Part shown: positions 20,285 to 21,335 of the stretch, in pieces
How the letters are laid out: the number at the start of each line of letters is the position of its first letter
Position numbering within the stretch: position 1 is the first letter of the stretch
Assembly (NCBI GenBank): GCA_021813155.1
Contig: JAKALK010000009.1
Span: forward strand, 1-21,335
Length of the DNA: 21,335 nt
Reading direction: 5' to 3'
Source of the DNA: a bacterium
Lineage (GTDB): Bacteria; Patescibacteriota; Minisyncoccia; UBA6257; 2-01-FULL-56-20
Made by a program: the position numbers and the translations under genes
The notes under the pieces: model-generated
Databases searched by the model: none
The model's input: only the letters and a program-made list of their open reading frames with translations
What the model was told of the DNA's origin: nothing

Positions 20285-20491
20285 TCATCCAATCCAATCG
20301 AAGAGATTCACGTTTTTGAATGTTACCGAACTCCCATCACTGAACCGGACCGTGAACCGTCTAAAATAGTGACTGGCTTTTACGATGACGCCGTTTCGGA
20401 CCGGTCGCTTATCGTCCTTATGCCTTACCCTTAGCCCGAAATTCATAATATCCCAAGACAGGGGACTCGATATCGTTTTACGCTGATTCAT
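20285..20491 (-). CDS. Small orphan protein, 68 aa, possibly SH3-like barrel
   Basis: Starts MNQRKTISSPLSWDIMNFG. The body GLRVRHKDDKRPVRNGVIVK, then FRRFTVRFSDGSSVTFKNV resembles small SH3-like or KOW/tudor-like barrels (G-x-R-V-x-H, G-V-I-V, V-x-F-x-D-G). It is basic overall, so nucleic-acid or protein binding is a guess. The start is supported by GGGAGG 4 nt before the ATG and a promoter at 20514-20541. The gene ends at the shared terminator with metK. It belongs to the same class of self-contained small genes as those at 507, 871, 3642 and 9531. Confidence 0.68.
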   Translation of the reverse strand: MNQRKTISSPLSWDIMNFGLRVRHKDDKRPVRNGVIVKASHYFRRFTVRFSDGSSVTFKNVNLFDWIG

Positions 20492-20513
20492 GTAACCTCC
20501 CTTACTAAGCCTC

Positions 20514-20541
20514 AGGATACTTCCTAAATTCTACCTGTCAA
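20514..20541 (-). promoter_or_regulatory. Promoter for the 20285-20491 gene
   Basis: Minus strand: TTGACA (20541-20536), 16-nt spacer, TATCCT (20519-20514). Expected start near 20507. Confidence 0.6.
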
Positions 20542-20574
20542 CTTTCCTCTTGTATTTTTCCTAAAATATTTCAA

Positions 20575-20580
20575 TATAAA
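20575..20580 (+). promoter_or_regulatory. -10 box near-leaderless for the riboflavin kinase gene
   Basis: TATAAA, 5 nt before ATG 20586. The spacing is one base short of the other cases, so support is weaker. Confidence 0.35.
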
Positions 20581-20585
20581 GCTAA

Positions 20586-20981
20586 ATGAAAGAAAATAAA
20601 AAATCCGATGTTAAATTAAGAGTTCCTTTTAGAGTTGTCGGCCAGGTTATTAAGGGGAAACTTCAAGGCACGCGTCTGGGCTTTCCAACGGCCAACATTA
20701 TTCTTCCAATCAGCGGGAAAAGCGGAATTTATATCGGAAAAGTTAGACACCAAGAAAACACTTACTCTGCCGCAATTTACATTGGTTCCGATGAAAAAAT
20801 TTTAGAAGCCCACCTTCTTGATTTCTCTGGTCAGATCTATAATCAAAAAATCGAGGTCGTCGTTCAGAAAAAAATTCGCGATGTTCAGGATTTTTTGAAT
20901 TACGACGAGCTTATTCAAAAGATTCAGCAAGACGTAGAAGCAGTAAAAAAGCACTATTCTTCCGCGAAGAATAAAAAATAA
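20586..20981 (+). CDS. Stand-alone riboflavin kinase
   Basis: Phosphorylates riboflavin to FMN. It corresponds to only the C-terminal kinase domain of bifunctional RibF: FRVVGQVIKGKLQGTRLGFPTANI (flavin/ATP-binding GFPTAN), GIYIGKVRHQENTYSAAIYIG, then LEAHLLDFSGQIYNQKI with the conserved acidic residue, and a helical end. It has 131 residues, so the FMN adenylyltransferase half is absent and FAD would need another enzyme. The stop overlaps the start of the riboflavin synthase gene (TAATG), implying translational coupling and a riboflavin operon that continues past the window. No SD; possible TATAAA near-leaderless start. Confidence 0.9.
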   Translation: MKENKKSDVKLRVPFRVVGQVIKGKLQGTRLGFPTANIILPISGKSGIYIGKVRHQENTYSAAIYIGSDEKILEAHLLDFSGQIYNQKIEVVVQKKIRDVQDFLNYDELIQKIQQDVEAVKKHYSSAKNKK

Positions 20982-21335
20982 TGTTCACCGGCCTTGTTCA
21001 AGTCACGACCAAAATTACTAGCTCTGCTTTCAAGGGGAGCAATCTTTGTGTTTTATTTCGGAAGCCAAAGAATTGGAAGCTAAAGACCGGCGAAAGCGTG
21101 GCGATAAACGGAATTTGCTCTACTTTTAAGAAGGTTTCTTCAAATCAGTTTGAAATCGAGTATATGGACGAGACAATCAAAAAAACCACTGTTCGACACC
21201 TTAAGCCGGGCAGTCTTGTTAACTTGGAGCTTCCGCTTAAACTCGGGGATCGTCTCGGCGGCCATCTTGTGCAAGGCCACGTTGATGCCGTGGGACAAAT
21301 TATTTCAATAAAAACAACGCCATCCTCAAATCTTC
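20981..21335 (+). CDS. ribE: Riboflavin synthase alpha chain (3' end outside window)
   Basis: Dismutates two molecules of 6,7-dimethyl-8-ribityllumazine to riboflavin. The visible 118 residues are the first lumazine-binding domain: MFTGLVQVTTKI at the N-terminus (normally MFTGIIE), GESVAINGICSTF with the conserved cysteine, the ET-x-K-K-T segment (DETIKKTTVRHLKPGSLVNLE) and DRLGGHLVQGHVDAVG. The second domain lies beyond the window. Overlaps the kinase stop by one base (TAATG). The substitution of serine in GICST where leucine is usual is minor. Confidence 0.93.
   Translation, partial: MFTGLVQVTTKITSSAFKGSNLCVLFRKPKNWKLKTGESVAINGICSTFKKVSSNQFEIEYMDETIKKTTVRHLKPGSLVNLELPLKLGDRLGGHLVQGHVDAVGQIISIKTTPSSNL

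Noticed and set aside
1..21335. Search for CRISPR repeats, transposases, integrases, tRNAs and rRNAs
   Set aside because: No spaced direct repeats, no recombinase-like protein and no tRNA T-loop signature were found by eye.

Overview
The window looks like a chromosomal segment of a Candidate Phyla Radiation bacterium (Patescibacteria, probably a Parcubacteria-type lineage). Evidence: compact AT-leaning genes, shortened versions of core enzymes (UvrA without its insertion domain, UvrC without its C-terminal helix-hairpin-helix, a kinase-only riboflavin kinase), a DUF5671 membrane protein next to a small membrane-anchored partner, and no mobile elements, CRISPR array or tRNA. TGA is used as an ordinary stop (for example by uvrB), so this is genetic code 11 and not the Gracilibacteria code. 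The lineage is inferred from content, not from a search.

Layout. Bases 1-1470 hold the end of an FKBP-type prolyl isomerase and three small orphan genes, each with a strong Shine-Dalgarno (SD) site and its own terminator. Bases 1517-8447 hold a nucleotide excision repair locus, uvrB, uvrA and uvrC. It is interrupted by a minus-strand orphan gene (3642-3836) and by a two-part small membrane gene followed by csrA (6634-7162). Bases 8465-13244 hold two membrane or anchored proteins of a common CPR pair, a minus-strand orphan, a YdjM-like membrane protein, a Sua5/YrdC protein, an FAD-linked oxidase and a deoxyribosyltransferase-like protein. Bases 13295-18023 hold dinB, a CAP-domain surface protein, a DUF427 protein, a CHRD-like protein and a minus-strand HlyD/MacA-type adaptor. 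Bases 18072-21335 hold queA, metK, one more orphan, a riboflavin kinase and the start of riboflavin synthase.

Two styles of gene expression are interleaved. Style A: many conserved genes have a TATAAT-like box ending 5-8 nt before the ATG and no SD, so their mRNAs should be leaderless. Style B: small orphan genes, looking more GC-rich, carry sigma70-type -35/-10 boxes, a strong SD (four share ACAAGGAGG exactly) and a private terminator. csrA belongs to style B. Because ACAAGGAGG resembles the CsrA recognition sequence, I suggest that CsrA controls the style B set, itself included, while leaderless genes escape it.

Two minus-strand intergenic loci (about 12632-12760 and 14367-14502) have a promoter, a strongly foldable body of roughly 100-120 nt and an intrinsic terminator, but no convincing ORF. 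They look like undescribed small RNAs. A small membrane gene at 6634 has an 8-T slippery run that joins two ORFs by a -1 shift. These three loci and the CsrA/SD pattern are the parts most worth following up.
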